From Pseudomonadales bacterium (GTDB lineage: Bacteria > Pseudomonadota > Gammaproteobacteria > Pseudomonadales > Azotimanducaceae), in NCBI GenBank assembly GCA_019090615.1, contig JAHRVQ010000003.1, forward strand, positions 1 through 64,000: a stretch of DNA of 64,000 nt. Direction: 5' to 3'. The notes under the pieces were generated by a model, which was not told the DNA's origin, did not search any database, and saw only the letters and a list, made by a program, of their open reading frames with translations. Positions within the stretch are counted from its first letter, which is position 1. Every line of letters starts with the position of its first letter. Below, one piece after another: positions 1-8,192 of the stretch. A program made the position numbers and the translations under genes.

Positions 1-82
1 CCGCTGAGGGCTTTTTATTAGAACCGCTGAGGGCTTTTTATTAGAACCGCTGAGGGCTTTTTATTAGAACCGCTGAGGGCTC
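1..82. repeat. 23-bp tandem repeat array, left copy
   Basis: Three identical 23-bp units (positions 1-23, 24-46, 47-69) and a partial fourth up to about 82. The unit reads CCGCTGAGGGCTTTTTATTA plus GAA. The reverse complement of the same unit family forms the array at 41178-41407. The window edge cuts the array, so its true length is unknown. On the plus strand each GC-rich core is followed by a T-rich stretch, which resembles a degraded intrinsic terminator for a gene lying to the left. Confidence 0.95.
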
Positions 83-140
83 TATCCATTTCAGTGATTG
101 ACTTCAGCGGGGAGCTGCTTACCATGCGCAGTTTAAATGG

Positions 141-914
141 ATGGTTAGTTTCTTGGAAATTTCAATTCTAAGCGTCATGCTGCTGCTAGTGACGGGTTTA
201 ATTGCTGGCTTCATCAATACACTAGCAGGTGGGGGTTCGATGCTCACATTACCTGCACTGATGATGTTGGGCTTGCCTGCGGATGTAGCCAATGCGACGA
301 ATAGGGTGGGCGTGCTTTTCCAGTCACTGGCTGCGGTTAAAGGATTCAAAAAGCATGATCGTTTAGATTCGTCCAGCATAATGCCCATGTTGGTGCCAAC
401 CATGGCAGGTGCTGTAGCTGGCTCATTACTCGCATCCTTTTTGCCGGTAGGATTGTTAAAACCCACTTTGCTTGGCTGCATGTTTTTGATGGCACTGGTT
501 ATGTTAGTGAAGCCGGATGTTATAGCGCCGACAGACGGGACTCGAGCATTTTTACTGAAAGAGAGGCCGCTCGGTTTTGTCGGTCTGTTTATGGCGGGGG
601 TGTATGGTGGATTTGTCCAGGCTGGGGTGGGTTTTATCCTGATTGCTGCGCTGGCAGGGATACTTCGCTATGACCTGGTACGTGCAAATGCTTTGAAAAT
701 GGTAGCTACGGCGGTATTTAGTATTGTTGCCCTGGCGGTATTTATTCCCCGTGGACAGGTTTTGTGGGTGCCGGGTCTTATACTGGCGGTGGGTTCTGCG
801 GTAGGTGCTTCTATCAGTGTCAAATTTGCGCTCAATGTTTCTCAATCTACGCTAAAATGGTTACTCTTTGTAATGGTCAGTTTATCTTGCCTGGGTGCTG
901 TTTTTATGACTTAG
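141..914 (+). CDS. Sulfite exporter TauE/SafE family membrane protein
   Basis: A 257-residue, almost wholly hydrophobic protein with about eight predicted membrane spans. Near the N-terminus it carries the family pattern GFINTLAGGGS and then ANATNRVGVLFQ, which is typical of TauE/SafE (DUF81) permeases. The family exports or imports small organic or inorganic sulfur anions or related acids; the substrate here cannot be told from sequence. The length matches the family. No good ribosome binding site precedes the ATG at 141. It lies just after the 23-bp repeat array. A second TauE member is encoded at 49377-50147 next to sulfur genes. Confidence 0.85.
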   Translation: MVSFLEISILSVMLLLVTGLIAGFINTLAGGGSMLTLPALMMLGLPADVANATNRVGVLFQSLAAVKGFKKHDRLDSSSIMPMLVPTMAGAVAGSLLASFLPVGLLKPTLLGCMFLMALVMLVKPDVIAPTDGTRAFLLKERPLGFVGLFMAGVYGGFVQAGVGFILIAALAGILRYDLVRANALKMVATAVFSIVALAVFIPRGQVLWVPGLILAVGSAVGASISVKFALNVSQSTLKWLLFVMVSLSCLGAVFMT

Positions 915-1054
915 AAAATACAGTTTGAAGCCCCGTGTACTCATGCCCAGCTAAGAAATTTACCAATACCGTTTGCCACTACCGATTACAAATACTAGCT
1001 ACACCGTACTAGCTACACTAACAAATGTGCCCAGTTGATTCAGAGTCAGTAACA

Positions 1055-2725
1055 ATGCCAGAAGAAAATTACCCATCAAATTTTATTCGTAACATTATTC
1101 GTCAGGACGTAGCAGACGGAAAAAATGCTGGTCAGGTGGTCACACGTTTCCCACCTGAACCGAATGGATTTCTGCATATTGGTCATGCAAAGGCGATTTG
1201 TCTGAGTTTTGGTATGGCAGAAGAATTTGCAGGCAATACTTATTTACGTTTTGACGACACCAACCCTATAAAGGAAGACGCTGAATTTATGCATGCGATT
1301 CAACGGGATATTGCCTGGTTGGGTTTTGAATGGCTGGAGATTCGACATGCGTCAGATTATTTTGAGCAATTGTATCAATTTGCTGAACAATTCATTGAGC
1401 AGGGTAAAGCCTATGTTGATTCCTGTAGTGCCGATGAAATGCGCACTAATCGAGGTACCCTGACTAAACCTGGTATTGATAGCCCTTATCGTAATCGTAG
1501 TGTGGATGAAAACCTTACATTATTTAGGCAAATGCGAGCTGGGGAGTTTGCTGACGGCGAGCATATTTTGCGCTTGAAAATTGATATGGCTGCAGCAAAT
1601 ATTAATATGCGTGATCCTGCTATTTATCGGATTCGGCATGTTACTCATCATCAAACCGGAGATGCCTGGTGTATCTATCCACTCTACGACTACACCCATT
1701 GTATATCTGATGCGCTGGAAGGTATTACGCACTCTTTATGTGATTTGTCTTTTGAGGCGCATCGACCATTATATGACTGGATTCTTGATGAGTTAAAGAT
1801 GAGCTGTCATCCCCAGCAAATTGAATTTTCTCGATTGAATTTGCAATTTACGGTGATGAGTAAACGAAAATTAAAACAACTTGTCGAAGAAAACCTGGTT
1901 GATGGTTGGGATGATCCGCGCTTACCAACCATTGCTGGGCTGCGTCGAAAAGGTTATACGCCAGATTCTATTCGTGACTTCTGTCGCCGTATTGGTGTAA
2001 CCAAGAGCGATAACAACGTTGAACTGGCTTCTTTAGAGAGTTGTATTAGAGATGCGCTTGGGGATACTGCACCCAGGGTGATGGGGGTGCTAGACCCGAT
2101 CAAGATTATTATAGACAATTATCCGCAGGGGCAAGTTGAAATGCTGGATGTCGCCAATCATCCAAAGAATGAAGCAATGGGCAAACGCGCTATTCATTTT
2201 ACCCGAGAATTGTACATTGATAGAGAAGATTTTAGAGAGTCGGCTAATCGGAAGTATAAACGCCTTGTTGCCGGCGGTGAGGTAAGGCTACGTTATGGTT
2301 ATGTAATTAGGGCTAACGAGGTGATAAAGGATGCTGATGATAATATCGTTACAGTTCATTGTACCTATGATGATGCCACCCTTGGCAAAAACCCAGTGGA
2401 CAGAAAAGTTAAAGGCGTGATTCACTGGGTATCCGCAGACTATGCGCACGCAGCAGAAATCCGTTTGTATCAACCGTTATTTAAGGTGGACTTTCCTGAT
2501 ACTGCAGAAGAAGACTATCATGAGTTGATTAATTCTGATGCACTGACAATCAAGCAGGGTTTTGTCGAACATTCTTTGTCAACCGCTAGTAGTGAGGACA
2601 GATTTCAATTTGAAAGAGAAGGTTACTTTTGTCTGGATAGTAAAGATTCTAGCCCTGATGCACTGGTTTTTAATCGAATCGTTGGCTTGAGAGATACCTG
2701 GGCCAAAATCGAAAAAAAAGCTTAG
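1055..2725 (+). CDS. glnS: Glutaminyl-tRNA synthetase
   Basis: Class I aminoacyl-tRNA synthetase that charges tRNA-Gln with glutamine in the cytoplasm. The N-terminal block [20 protein letters not shown] contains the HIGH motif (about residue 42). VMSKRK, the KMSKS-equivalent loop, lies at about residue 268. DDTNP and the C-terminal anticodon-binding beta-barrels are present, and about 556 residues is the usual length. An upstream in-frame ATG at 1025 would add ten residues not seen in E. coli GlnRS. I prefer 1055, where the protein begins [15 protein letters not shown], matching the family start. Single-gene unit with a weak terminator-like hairpin downstream. Confidence 0.97.
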   Translation: MPEENYPSNFIRNIIRQDVADGKNAGQVVTRFPPEPNGFLHIGHAKAICLSFGMAEEFAGNTYLRFDDTNPIKEDAEFMHAIQRDIAWLGFEWLEIRHASDYFEQLYQFAEQFIEQGKAYVDSCSADEMRTNRGTLTKPGIDSPYRNRSVDENLTLFRQMRAGEFADGEHILRLKIDMAAANINMRDPAIYRIRHVTHHQTGDAWCIYPLYDYTHCISDALEGITHSLCDLSFEAHRPLYDWILDELKMSCHPQQIEFSRLNLQFTVMSKRKLKQLVEENLVDGWDDPRLPTIAGLRRKGYTPDSIRDFCRRIGVTKSDNNVELASLESCIRDALGDTAPRVMGVLDPIKIIIDNYPQGQVEMLDVANHPKNEAMGKRAIHFTRELYIDREDFRESANRKYKRLVAGGEVRLRYGYVIRANEVIKDADDNIVTVHCTYDDATLGKNPVDRKVKGVIHWVSADYAHAAEIRLYQPLFKVDFPDTAEEDYHELINSDALTIKQGFVEHSLSTASSEDRFQFEREGYFCLDSKDSSPDALVFNRIVGLRDTWAKIEKKA

Positions 2726-2844
2726 TGCAATAACTCCGGCGGCACGAACTTACCTGAACAGGTCGGGCCAAACGAACCACTCACCGATGAATCCTTGCCC
2801 AGTAGAAACATGATCGTAGGCGGGTGGGTTAATAACTCTGGGTG

Positions 2845-2866
2845 AATAGCTCTGAGCGGCTATTTT
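2845..2866 (+). terminator. Weak terminator-like hairpin after glnS
   Basis: AATAGC (2845-2850) pairs with GCTATT (2859-2864) around an 8-nt loop, followed by a short T run. It lies about 120 bp after glnS and in front of the convergent selenoprotein gene. The stem is short, so termination is only suggested. The 2726-2840 stretch before it holds no gene that I recognise. Confidence 0.3.
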
Positions 2867-2891
2867 AAGGCAATTGTTTCAGGGCGCTATT

Positions 2892-3134
2892 TCAGAGCTT
2901 ATTGATCAGCGCACTTTTTGTTTCGATAAGCCGCTTTATTTCATCGGCTATAGGGAAGCGCCCTGTTTGAAATTTCGAATAACATACTTCGCCATCTATT
3001 ATTAAGTCAAATATCCCCTTGTCTCCAGCAATGAGTTCGCTATTGAGAGCGAAGTCGGTTTTGATTTCGGCAGCCAGACTGACCGCTTGAGGTCTATAAT
3101 CTCATTGAGCGCAGTAGTGAATTTGAATCTGCAT
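2892..3134 (-). CDS. SelW/Rdx-family selenoprotein with in-frame TGA (selenocysteine)
   Basis: Reading from ATG at 3134 gives MQIQIHYCAQ, then a TGA codon at 3104-3102, then DYRPQAVSLAAEIKTDFAL and a further 51 residues to a second TGA at 2894-2892. Read through, the product is 80 residues. Cys8-x-x-Sec11 is the redox motif of the Rdx family (SelW/SelT/SelH/Rdx12). The distal part has the family signature GIFDLIIDGEVCYSK followed by GRFP, with no frameshift. TGA exactly where SelW-like proteins carry Sec or Cys makes Sec insertion far likelier than a nonsense mutation. An AAGGA ribosome site lies 7 nt before the ATG. Selenoprotein W-like proteins are thiol-redox proteins of unclear substrate. 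Decoding requires selA/selB/selC/selD, none of which lies in this window. A standard gene caller would miss or truncate this gene. Confidence 0.88.
3070..3101 (-). promoter_or_regulatory. Candidate bacterial SECIS hairpin after the Sec codon
   Basis: Starting 7 nt after the UGA, GACC (3094-3091) can pair with GGUC (3084-3081) around a six-base loop UCAAGC. A competing pairing AGAC/GUCU encloses it. SelB-dependent readthrough in bacteria needs a stem-loop immediately 3' of the UGA, so position fits. The loop does not clearly match the published preference for G at the loop start. Treat as a candidate. Confidence 0.35.
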
Positions 3135-3245
3135 ACGGGTGTCCTTGGGTGAGCGGTTTTTATGTCTATTCGGTTGTTGGTGTTGGGTTAAGCTATTTCG
3201 CGTTATTCCAGATAGCAATGGTCATCAATAGGCTGGCCAACGGAT

Positions 3246-3680
3246 CTATACGGGTTCAGCAACAAATACTGGGATTTTTCGATCGGTCTTGGCCTGATAA
3301 TCGTTATAAGTCGGAAAGGCTTTAGCACTGGCATCCCATAATTGCTGGCGTTCAAGTTCATCGGTGACTTCTCTAGCCCGCATATTATAGACTTCGGTTT
3401 TATCTCTTATTTCGACACTGGGGTTAGCGCGAAGGTTGTATACCCAAACTGGATTCTTAGGTTGACCGCCCATAGAACCAACAAGGACAAAATTATTACC
3501 AACTTTGACTCGCATCAAGGGGATTTTGCGAATAGCACCAGTTTTATTGCCGGTATGGGTGACAATTATACAAGGCATACCGGTATCTAATAAAGTTGTA
3601 CCTTTGGTGCCACCACTGCTTTCGTATTCGTCTACCTGTTTTTTTACCCAGTCTAAAGTGGGTGGAATATATTCAGCCAT
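3246..3680 (-). CDS. Nitroreductase/quinone reductase family (Ddn-like, DUF385) oxidoreductase
   Basis: A 144-residue protein with the split-barrel deazaflavin-dependent nitroreductase pattern. CIIVTHTGNKTGAIRKIPLM is the typical strand-turn-strand block, followed by VGSMGGQPKNPVWVYNLRAN and, further on, VRAREVTDELERQQLW-like helices. Family members use F420H2 or flavins to reduce quinones or nitro compounds; the cofactor cannot be judged here. It lies 111 bp upstream of the SelW-like gene on the same strand and could share a transcript with it. A diverged relative is encoded at 11677-12141. Confidence 0.85.
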   Translation of the reverse strand: MAEYIPPTLDWVKKQVDEYESSGGTKGTTLLDTGMPCIIVTHTGNKTGAIRKIPLMRVKVGNNFVLVGSMGGQPKNPVWVYNLRANPSVEIRDKTEVYNMRAREVTDELERQQLWDASAKAFPTYNDYQAKTDRKIPVFVAEPV

Positions 3681-3873
3681 TTGGTCTCCTGATAGTTACA
3701 GGGTTTCTGAACAAAGCCGATTCGCGTCAATACGTGTTTTACCGAGTTTGACGAAAATTGCCGCTTAGACAGAGACTTCCCCATTTAATCAAGAGCCTAC
3801 ATGAGCGAAATAGCTGTCGCCAGTAGTTTTTTGCTGACAGCCTGTGTTAGCGATACGTTGCAGTTGTCGGAAA

Positions 3874-5784
3874 CTATGTTATGAGCGTTTCGAGTATCTG
3901 GTCATTGGTGCTCAACAGGGACTCTGCCGCAATGGGTTGCGCTGAGGTGGATTCCAGCTCCTGGTTGGCCAGATAGGCAGAAAACAGATCGCTTAATAAC
4001 TGCTGTGGCTGGTTAAACTGGGCGGCATTTTCCAACGCGCTGCTGAGGCCGTTGAGGTAATTGCCCAATTTGACCAGTTGATTTTCCTGGCCGCCATTAT
4101 TATGCCCGTGCTGATGCCCGTGGCCTCGTTCATGCCCATAGCTGTCTACTCTTTCATAGGTCGCCGTAGTTGTTTTCGAATGCGTAATATTAAGCGACAA
4201 GCTGATCAGTTCAGATGAATCCAGGTCCAGATTTTGCGCAAGCTCAAAAGTGTTCGCTATATCGCCTGACTGGAATACCGACGCGAGGTTAGATACCTGG
4301 TCAAGTAGCTGGTTGAGCGCTGCCAGTTCGCCTTCGTCCAGTTCACCCGATATGGTGACATTAAAGGCAGAATTGCTTTCCAGACTGAAAACCGGGCTTG
4401 AGTTGTCATTTGAACCGAAACTGTGGCGGCCCAGGGTTTGTTGGCTGGCAAAATTACTGCTGGTATTCAGTGATAAGGTGATGATATCGCCATCATTGGT
4501 TTTAATTTGTAGATTTATCGATTGTTCATTGATGATGCTGTTTTGAATCGAGGCAACCCGGTTGTGGGGATCAGCATGCACGCCATTGCTGGGTGGGTTT
4601 TCCGCTACGCTAGATGAAGCTTGATAAGAGACATTATTAGTTAGCGAAACAGTGGTTGTATTGCTATTATTTTGGTTAGGAACCGGTACTGGATCTGGGT
4701 CTTCAGTGGTATTTGTGGTCTGGTTGTTTGCAGTTGTTGTAGCCGTGGTGGCAGCTGAATCAACTGCTGTTTGCTGTGCGACTAATATCGGTGGTTCAAT
4801 TGTACTGGGTGCTACGGCTATGGGTTCAACTGCGGTGGTTTCAACTGCGGTGGTTTCAACTGCGGTGGTTTCAGCTATGTTGGTTTCCGCTGGGGTGGCT
4901 GTTGTAGTTTCAATAGAGGGCAGTATATCTGATTCTGGTAGCTCAGGCCCTGGTGTATCAGACGATGGCGTCTGTGATGCGGTTGAATCGCTGAACGGTT
5001 CATTAAGGGTTAATAAAATCCCACCATCATCTATGATTTGAGGTTGCGCTGCAGCAGGTGTAGCACTGCCAATATATAACTCTTTTAATTCTGCGACGCC
5101 TTGAAAGACTAAATTCGAAGTGCCTGTAAGTTGTTGGCGGGCTTCGTCTGTGTAGTTGCCGCTTGCCTTCAAGCTTGCGTAGTTTTGGTTGCGTGCTATG
5201 AGATATTCTCTAAAAGCCGTATCCAGCGCGGCATCTAATTTTTCTGCTGGTTCGCCATTAGCACTCAGTTCAGCAAGTGCTACATCGATCTTGCTCAGGA
5301 TACTGTCTGCCGCTTGCTGCGCCGTCTGGTCAGTATTGGGTGCCGGCTCGTTCAGTATTACCGCATTTGTTATTGGTGCTGTATCGATTTGCAGCGTCTG
5401 GCTATTGGTGGAATTGATCTCAATGGCCGAATCCTGGGTGTTTGGAAAGGAATATTCGGCGCTTGACTGGTAGGAAAGATAACTACCGGCCGAGGAAACC
5501 TGCACCGTATAAGATTCTGTAGCAGTAAAGCTAGATACACCGGTAGGTAAAGTTTGGATGGAATTATTGGCTGGGTTCAGTTGCTGTACAGTCTGGCTGA
5601 GTTGCCGACTAATGTTAGCCAGCAGATTGGCAGACGGTGGCCTGCCATTATTTCCCCCGAGACTCGCAGGACTAGCCGTGCCGGCTGCATCGTTGCTCTG
5701 CTTTGAGGCGAAACTGGGCGCGCGGCTGAAACTGCTTAGGCTAACCAGGCTATTGGACGATAATAACGAGCTGGCAAAATTCAT
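3874..5784 (-). CDS. Large low-complexity Ser/Thr/Ala-rich protein, function unknown
   Basis: A 636-residue protein I do not recognise. It has no clear signal peptide or membrane span. The N-terminal 60 residues are Ser-rich. A Gln/Asn-rich region follows, then a segment with YTVQVSSAGSYLSYQSSAEY. An acidic linker carries the repeated pentapeptide TTAVE around residues 300-320, then a Thr/Asn-rich stretch. The C-terminal third alternates beta-like LSLNT strands with a His-rich patch GHERGHGHQHGHNN near residue 555, which could bind metal. The ATG at 5784 begins MNFASSLLSS. It stands alone between intergenic regions. Secreted or structural roles are possible but unsupported. Confidence 0.7.
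   Translation of the reverse strand: MNFASSLLSSNSLVSLSSFSRAPSFASKQSNDAAGTASPASLGGNNGRPPSANLLANISRQLSQTVQQLNPANNSIQTLPTGVSSFTATESYTVQVSSAGSYLSYQSSAEYSFPNTQDSAIEINSTNSQTLQIDTAPITNAVILNEPAPNTDQTAQQAADSILSKIDVALAELSANGEPAEKLDAALDTAFREYLIARNQNYASLKASGNYTDEARQQLTGTSNLVFQGVAELKELYIGSATPAAAQPQIIDDGGILLTLNEPFSDSTASQTPSSDTPGPELPESDILPSIETTTATPAETNIAETTAVETTAVETTAVEPIAVAPSTIEPPILVAQQTAVDSAATTATTTANNQTTNTTEDPDPVPVPNQNNSNTTTVSLTNNVSYQASSSVAENPPSNGVHADPHNRVASIQNSIINEQSINLQIKTNDGDIITLSLNTSSNFASQQTLGRHSFGSNDNSSPVFSLESNSAFNVTISGELDEGELAALNQLLDQVSNLASVFQSGDIANTFELAQNLDLDSSELISLSLNITHSKTTTATYERVDSYGHERGHGHQHGHNNGGQENQLVKLGNYLNGLSSALENAAQFNQPQQLLSDLFSAYLANQELESTSAQPIAAESLLSTNDQILETLIT
4826..4885. repeat. In-gene 15-bp tandem repeat
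   Basis: Three exact copies of TCAACTGCGGTGGTT (4826-4840, 4841-4855, 4856-4870) and a degenerate fourth. They encode the pentapeptide repeat TTAVE in the large low-complexity protein on the minus strand. The period is a multiple of three, so copy-number change would not break the frame. Confidence 0.9.
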
Positions 5785-6392
5785 TGTGCTTTAGACCTTA
5801 CCGGATAAAAGACGGACAATAATCGAGGAATAGGTGTCCTTTCTAATGAACAGGTAACGGCAGGCCGGCAAAAAGCTTTAGTTATTTTGGTGAAAGCCTT
5901 TAGTGAGTTTCAAGAAGTGCCGTTAGTGATTTAGATAATCACTTTTAGTGATTAAAAAGAGATATTTGGGGTCAGAGTAAAAACTGTGAGTAATATATTG
6001 TCGAAAATCCTCGAAAACTACTGACAAGAAGGATTGATAACCGCCCCTATAAACAGATCTGAAAACAAAAACAACCAGGAATGCAGGCTGAAACAAACTA
6101 AAACTGTTGGATTTTGACATTGCCCTGGGCATAGACCAAGAATTGCCTATATTTTTAACCTTCTGTGCTTAAAGTAGATTGTTACTCCGGCCCTAAATCA
6201 TTCCAAAAGCTAACTCTACATCCCGCTGATCACCCTGAGACACGGAATTTTCAGTAGGCGTCGATAAATTTTACAGACTAGACCGGGTTCAATAAAAACA
6301 ATCCAGTAACTCATTGAATTTTATAGTAAAATATTCATTGGCGTGTTTTGTGCTTGTTGATATATTTTTTGATTCTCTAAAATATACATAGG
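5785..6392. other. Intergenic stretch, no gene seen
   Basis: About 600 bp between the low-complexity gene and the PEP-CTERM gene. A 69-codon open frame on the minus strand (5923-6132) lacks a ribosome site and recognisable domains, so I treat it as chance. The stretch becomes AT-rich towards 6300-6390, which likely holds the promoter of the downstream gene. Confidence 0.6.
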
Positions 6393-6401
6393 ATGTTTTT
6401 T

Positions 6402-7031
6402 ATGCAATTCAATAATGCTATTCGTTCGGTTTATCAACGAGCGGGTTTAGTGGCTGGCTTCTTTATGGTTACAGTGTCACCTGCTCAAGCGGACGTTATC
6501 GATTTTGAAGCATTCGTTTCCGCTGGAACAGGTGTAAACAGTTATATCTCACCATTTGATGTGGACGGGTACCGATTTACCGGAAACTTTAATTTTAATG
6601 ACTACTTGATTTTTGAAACGAGTCATAGCGAATTTGCAGGCTCAACGGCGCTTACCCCCTTTTCCAGTGAGACACATACTTTTTCCCGAATTGATGGACA
6701 AAACTTCGACTTGTATTCGTTCGACTACGCAGAATTACTTGTTTCGGCCGGGGCTGGCTCAGTAGACTTTGTCGGTAATTTCGCCCTGGGGGGCTCAATT
6801 ACTCAAAACGTAACCTCCGACGGTATTTTAGGCTTCGAATCTGCAAGTTTTGCCGGATTCACTGGTCTTTCGAGTGTTGTTTTTACCTACGGTACTGCTA
6901 GTGCCGGCGACGGATTTCAGCTTGACAATATCCATGTCGCAACCAGTGTAGCTGTGCCTGAGCCGACCTCAACAGCCTTACTGGTCCTTGGGCTTATCGG
7001 TGTAGCCAGCCGGAGATTGAAAGCAGGTTAA
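6402..7031 (+). CDS. PEP-CTERM sorting domain protein
   Basis: A secreted protein of about 209 residues. The N-terminus has a signal peptide ending near the VSPAQA cleavage box. The middle is a Gly/Ser/Phe-rich beta-sandwich-like domain containing DFEAFVS and later GFQLDNIHVA. The C-terminus is a textbook PEP-CTERM tag: VPEP, a hydrophobic stretch (TALLVLGLIGVA), then basic SRRLKAG. Such tags are recognised by exosortase/EpsH systems linked to exopolysaccharide. No exosortase is in this window. An AGGA box at 6390-6393 sits 8 nt before the ATG at 6402, so I prefer this start over the ATG at 6393 that overlaps the box. Confidence 0.9.
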   Translation: MQFNNAIRSVYQRAGLVAGFFMVTVSPAQADVIDFEAFVSAGTGVNSYISPFDVDGYRFTGNFNFNDYLIFETSHSEFAGSTALTPFSSETHTFSRIDGQNFDLYSFDYAELLVSAGAGSVDFVGNFALGGSITQNVTSDGILGFESASFAGFTGLSSVVFTYGTASAGDGFQLDNIHVATSVAVPEPTSTALLVLGLIGVASRRLKAG

Positions 7032-7307
7032 GCAAATAAAGGTATCACAGCGTTTTTCTTCGAATAATTCGTTTTTAGTAAAAGCAATGCGCTTTTGCCG
7101 TATAAAATTAAACCCCTGCGATACCTTTTTCCTACAATTGCATAGTTGTTTATTTTCAATAACTGATGAAGCTATGCGAATTAGGTTATTGTTTAAGCTT
7201 TTTTCCACCATCTGCTTCAAAAACAACAAGAGAAGCTGGATATGAGGTAGCCGTTCCATTTTGTATTTCTTTTATTTGCTTGACACCTACCGGCATTGGG
7301 AAATAGC

Positions 7308-7464
7308 TTATTCTGTTACCCATTTTGTTGGTAACCCAGAGGGCACTGGTACATTAGCCATTTTTAATGGCATCGATGAATTGACCTCGAAATATTTTCG
7401 CCATGTTGAGGTGATTGAACACGTACCGTGTATTCGTCAGGCGACCAATCCAACCTGCAACGAG
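7308..7464 (-). pseudogene. Remnant of IS91-family transposase
   Basis: On the minus strand one frame reads WIGRLTNTRYVFNHLNMAKI then FRGQFIDAIKNG and stops. The next frame continues at once with ANVPVPSGLPTKWVTE before another stop. FNxxxMAKIFRGQF and the following P-x-x-P-T-K-W-V block resemble the central part of IS91/IS801-type Y2 transposases. A one-base loss near 7350 joins the two frames. Neither end of the element nor the catalytic tyrosines are visible. The rest of the 7032-7746 gap holds no gene that I can support. Confidence 0.5.
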
Positions 7465-7746
7465 CGATGATGCGATCCACCTTCCGCACCCTGGCAATGG
7501 CGCAAGGTATGTATACGAAACCATTTATGAAAGTTGCATTCTTTTGCGATTTACATATAGGATTCTTGTAGCTCGCGCTGGTCCATTGGCTAAGTAGTGG
7601 CGGTGATAAGCATTACTTCATAAGGGCCGTGAAAAAGTTGGAAATAATTGGTGTTTATTCACGTCCTGCTAACAAAAAAACCGAGTCGCATCTGCGCTGC
7701 CGGAACTCACATAATCACCTGCCCAAGCCCATTATGGTAACATTCG

Positions 7747-8142
7747 ATGAGCCAAAGTGTAGCAGTTCGGAATAAAACTAATAGTATGAAAAAGATATCA
7801 GAAATGGTCGTGGCAGTGGCAGGAGATTTGTTAGAAACTCCGGAAAGTCTGGAAGAAATGCAGGCTCATCTTGATTTAGTCAAACACGCCTGGAATATGT
7901 CGTTATATTCTGCTCAAAAACGAAAAGAAAAACTCAAAAAATTTATCGATTCTCAGCGGCCACACGCGCCAGATATCGAGCAGCTAAAAGGGCTTGAATG
8001 GCAATATCGACGTATCATGAAACAAAAAGACGATTTATTTCCCTCAATTAGAAAGAGAATTGCCATAGCGGAAGCTATTGAGACAGGCAATGATGAATAT
8101 ATTATCAGAGCCTATTCTATTGATGAACCCGAATTAAGATAA
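7747..8142 (+). CDS. Small helical protein of unknown function
   Basis: A 131-residue, charged, mostly helical protein. The central region (residues 55-100) is rich in Lys/Glu/Gln with a heptad-like pattern (HAWNMSLYSAQKRKEKLKKF and later QYRRIMKQKDDLFPS), suggesting a coiled coil. No signal peptide or membrane segment. I do not recognise the family. It lies 50 bp upstream of the rhomboid gene on the same strand and may be cotranscribed. A second in-frame ATG at residue 14 (MKKISEMVV) is an alternative start. Confidence 0.65.
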   Translation: MSQSVAVRNKTNSMKKISEMVVAVAGDLLETPESLEEMQAHLDLVKHAWNMSLYSAQKRKEKLKKFIDSQRPHAPDIEQLKGLEWQYRRIMKQKDDLFPSIRKRIAIAEAIETGNDEYIIRAYSIDEPELR

Positions 8143-8192
8143 ATCATCGGCAGTATTAACTAATCGTCCTGGCAATAGGCTAGTATCACTGA

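Noticed and set aside
2726-2840. Open frames on both strands just after glnS, one reading FLLGKDSSVSGSFG and [11 protein letters not shown]
   Set aside because: Short, no start with a ribosome site, no recognisable family; possibly a gene remnant but unsupported.
5966-5982. GGGGTCAGAGTAAAA, similar to a sequence often seen beside REP-associated transposases
   Set aside because: Only one short copy, no transposase frame or inverted repeat near it.
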